Positions 4,560-6,813 of a stretch of 6,813 nt of DNA are shown one piece after another (the first letter of the stretch is position 1; each line of letters starts with the position of its first letter). This DNA is from JBFJWU01 sp041623475 [NCBI: bacterium] (lineage in GTDB: Bacteria; J088). Where the stretch lies: positions 1 through 6,813 of the forward strand of contig JBFJWU010000189.1 in NCBI GenBank assembly GCA_041623475.1. Reading direction: 5' to 3'. A program made the translations under genes and the position numbers. The notes under the pieces are model-generated. The model saw only the letters and a list, made by a program, of their open reading frames with translations, did not search any database and was not told where the DNA came from.

Positions 4560-6813
4560 ATGCGATTGATGACGAAATTATGTCTATTTGCCTTGATGGC
4601 CGGAGTATCCGGTGCCTGCAACGACACCATCGTTCAGCAGGTGACGCCAACGTCGACCAGCGTTGACGTGGCAAGTGACGGCGTGATCAACGGGGTCGTT
4701 GAGCTAGAGGGACTGGGTGGCTGCGAGGGGCTGTCCATCAGCGTCGCCGGTCCGGGATTTGTAACGGATGTCATCACAACCGCAGGTGGCAGCTTTTTTG
4801 TTGGCGACCTGACGCCCGGGGCCTACCAGTTTGAAATTGCCGCCGACGGATTTGAGCCGTTCAATGAAGTCATTGTCTACGACGCGACCGGCGCGCTGGA
4901 CCTGGACCCCATTGTCCTGCCGCCGGCGACGGTGCCGGTCGCCGGTGACCTGTCATTGTCTGATGGACAGAATCCGGCAGGCAGCACGATCGAGCTGCAG
5001 GCGACCGGCGCCGTCGATGCGCCCGCCAGCACGGTCTGCGCAAACGATTCCGCACCCGTCAGTGCGGAAGAGACCGTCGTCGCCGATGCGTCCGGCAATT
5101 ATACGGGACGTGTGCCTGTGCGCAGCGATTCGGTGACGGTCCGTGCCAGTCGTCCCGGCTACGAGGGTGCCGAACGGTCTGTCAGCGGCTCTGACATCCA
5201 GTCCGCGACCGAGGACGCGCCCGCCAGCGTACCGTCGATGGTGCTGAACCCGCTGACGGGGTTCGTCAACATCAAGGGCGGTGTCGCGGTGACCAGTTCT
5301 TCGGTCATTACCCTGCAGATCAGTGCCTTCAACAGCGTCAGCGAAATGGGCCTGGGACAGGTCAGTCCGATCGACCAGTGCATGTATGGCGACTGGCAAC
5401 TGTTCGAAGCGGAAACCGATTTTACATTAACCGGCCCCGATGGAGAATATTCGATCTGTGTCCGGGTACGCAATAACCTGGGCCAGGAGTTCACGGATAT
5501 GCGCGTCAACGTGCTGCTGGATTCGACACCGCCGACACCGTTGCTGGCACGCATCGTCGGCGGCCCGTACATCAGCAACGTCAGTGTCAACCTGGAACTG
5601 GATGTGGTTGATGCCGGTCCCGTGGACATGATTGTGTCCAATGATACGACCTACAACGAACCGGTTCAGCGGTTCGCGCCGACGATTACCCACCTGCTGG
5701 ACAGTGGCGATGGCAGCAAGGATGTCTATGTGCGGTTCATTGACCAGGCTGGCAATACCGCTGACATTGCGACGCCAGCGGTAACGATGGATACCCAGCC
5801 GCCGACCAACCCTCAGGTGCGGACGGCCGGCCAACTGGTTGACCAGGGCAGCATCGATGTCGAATTGTACCCGGGCACTGTGACCGACAGTAACTTTTCA
5901 CATTTTGAGGTCGCCGGCGGATCGGACTATCCGGCAGGTTTTTCTGCCGTTGGCTTTCCCTATACCCAGACCCTGTTTACCTTCGGCCTGGTGCAGGATG
6001 CCGAAAACGTTCTGCAGATCCGGGCTGTTGACCTGGCCGGAAACGTGTCGATTCCCGGCCAGGTGGTGATCAGCGAGGATTCGACCGACCCCCCGGCAGT
6101 CAATGATTTGCAGATCAGCAACGGCAACGAGCGGGCGACGCTGCGGTGGTCCACGCCTGCTGCATCGGATATTGATGGTTACTGGATCTACTACGGTACA
6201 CAGTCGCGCATCAGCAATTTTGCCAGTGAAGAAAATACGTACCTGGGTAAGTTTGCCGACCAGGGCCAGAGCCCGATCTGGGTCCCGGCCGGTTCGACCC
6301 GGACGTTTACCATCAGCGGCCTGCCCAACGGCAATGCCCTGTTTGCGACGGTAGTCGCCGCAGATCGCGTCGGCCATCGCTCGCCGTTCGGGAACGAGGC
6401 CGCGGCGTGGCCCAATATTGTGACACCAGAACTGGTTTATCCGGCAGATCGCCGGACGGCGCTCAATCCGCTGTTGGCCGAATTGCTGTTGCAGCACAAG
6501 ATGGCGACCTATACCGCGGAATCGATTCTGTATGGGACATCAAAAGGCAACCTGCTGGCGTGGGACATCTCGGACAACCTGAACCCCGTCCTGACGGCGA
6601 CCGTTGCGGTCGGGCAGCCGGATACGATCCTTGCCGACCTGGTCATTAATGAAACGAACGACCGCCTTTATGTCATTGCCTATGTCCCGGACCAGTCGGT
6701 GATCGGCTACACGCCGGCAATTTCAGTTTTTGATATTTCCGTGCCGGGCTCACCAATTTACGTTGATGATGTCTTCCTGCCCGGCGACCAACTGCCGGTG
6801 GCGATCTCCGGCA
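4560..6813 (+). CDS. Large secreted lipoprotein with Ig-like, FN3 and LVIVD beta-propeller repeats (3' partial)
   Basis: An open frame of 751 codons runs from ATG 4560 to the right edge without a stop. The N-terminus is a short lipoprotein signal peptide: Arg2 and Lys6, a hydrophobic core (LCLFALMAGV), then SGAC with Cys20 as the lipidated residue. Asn follows at +2, which fits outer-membrane or surface placement. Residues 44-120 and about 125-215 resemble carboxypeptidase-regulatory-like beta domains (GGSFFVGDLTPGAYQFEIAA; ASGNYTGRVPVRSDSVTVRA). Three related Ig-like units follow, each with a VR/IR...AGN-type motif near residues 302, 392 and 488, closing with DSTPP, DTQPP and DSTDPP. Residues 511-612 look like FN3 (ATLRWSTPAASDIDGYWIYY). 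From about 655, LLAWDISDNLNPV and ISVFDISVPGSPI are LVIVD-type propeller repeats. No catalytic motif is visible. The role is unknown; a surface binding or structural protein is a guess. It probably has its own promoter in 4451-4500. Confidence 0.85.
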   Translation, partial: MRLMTKLCLFALMAGVSGACNDTIVQQVTPTSTSVDVASDGVINGVVELEGLGGCEGLSISVAGPGFVTDVITTAGGSFFVGDLTPGAYQFEIAADGFEPFNEVIVYDATGALDLDPIVLPPATVPVAGDLSLSDGQNPAGSTIELQATGAVDAPASTVCANDSAPVSAEETVVADASGNYTGRVPVRSDSVTVRASRPGYEGAERSVSGSDIQSATEDAPASVPSMVLNPLTGFVNIKGGVAVTSSSVITLQISAFNSVSEMGLGQVSPIDQCMYGDWQLFEAETDFTLTGPDGEYSICVRVRNNLGQEFTDMRVNVLLDSTPPTPLLARIVGGPYISNVSVNLELDVVDAGPVDMIVSNDTTYNEPVQRFAPTITHLLDSGDGSKDVYVRFIDQAGNTADIATPAVTMDTQPPTNPQVRTAGQLVDQGSIDVELYPGTVTDSNFSHFEVAGGSDYPAGFSAVGFPYTQTLFTFGLVQDAENVLQIRAVDLAGNVSIPGQVVISEDSTDPPAVNDLQISNGNERATLRWSTPAASDIDGYWIYYGTQSRISNFASEENTYLGKFADQGQSPIWVPAGSTRTFTISGLPNGNALFATVVAADRVGHRSPFGNEAAAWPNIVTPELVYPADRRTALNPLLAELLLQHKMATYTAESILYGTSKGNLLAWDISDNLNPVLTATVAVGQPDTILADLVINETNDRLYVIAYVPDQSVIGYTPAISVFDISVPGSPIYVDDVFLPGDQLPVAISG
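5229..6095 (+). repeat. Three diverged Ig-like protein repeats inside the lipoprotein gene
   Basis: Residues about 224-325, 326-415 and 416-512 end in comparable segments: SICVRVRNNLGQ, DVYVRFIDQAGN and VLQIRAVDLAGN. Each is followed by a short strand and a D[ST]-x(1-2)-PP linker. The aligned arginines are 90 and 96 residues apart. Similarity is at protein level only, so the duplication is old and not a recent DNA repeat. Boundaries are approximate. Confidence 0.6.

Noticed and set aside
5898-6497. 199-codon minus-strand open frame opposite the lipoprotein gene
   Set aside because: The + strand frame encodes clear Ig-like and FN3 patterns through this stretch; the antisense product resembles nothing I recognise.
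1-6813. Mobile element, CRISPR array, phage or defence system
   Set aside because: No transposase, integrase, direct-repeat array, terminal inverted repeats or defence-type domain was seen; the genes are mostly housekeeping.

Overview
This 6.8 kb window comes from a GC-rich bacterial chromosome. All five recognisable genes lie on the + strand: four housekeeping or signalling genes, followed by the start of a large lipoprotein gene that runs off the right edge. The genes suggest a proteobacterium in the broad sense, because there is a GAF/HD-GYP regulator, a Nudix protein close to proteobacterial MutT, a lipobox-bearing surface protein and a CRP-type operator. The folate-dependent TrmFO and the mosaic Ig-like/FN3/LVIVD lipoprotein fit a delta-proteobacterial or myxobacteria-like lineage better than a typical enteric gamma-proteobacterium. 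That placement is an inference and is not firm.

Layout. Positions 1-1124 hold the 3' part of a GAF + HD-GYP gene, probably a cyclic-di-GMP phosphodiesterase; its reading frame is open through the left edge, so the true start lies outside. A 151 bp intergenic stretch rich in inverted repeats follows. The replicative helicase gene dnaB is at 1276-2691, with trmFO (tRNA m5U54 methyltransferase) 43 bp downstream at 2735-4063. A mutT-type 8-oxo-dGTPase gene at 4060-4455 overlaps the trmFO stop in an ATGA junction. dnaB, trmFO and mutT look like one transcription unit for DNA replication, tRNA modification and nucleotide-pool cleaning; the HD-GYP gene may or may not be co-transcribed with them.

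The short gap 4456-4559 appears to hold a separate promoter. A near-consensus CRP-type palindrome (4451-4466) overlaps the mutT stop codon, and a TAAAAT -10 hexamer lies at 4488-4493. If transcription starts at about 4500, the palindrome is centred at -41.5, the classical class II activator position, and there is no good -35 box. This promoter would drive the lipoprotein gene starting at 4560. That gene encodes a lipoprotein signal peptide, two carboxypeptidase-regulatory-like beta domains, three related Ig-like repeats, an FN3 domain and the first LVIVD-type beta-propeller repeats. It has no stop codon in the window.

I saw no tRNA or rRNA genes, CRISPR array, insertion sequence or phage gene. 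The most interesting points are the class II CRP-like promoter geometry and the mosaic lipoprotein it probably controls. I found no sign of a novel defence system or other undescribed multi-gene machinery.
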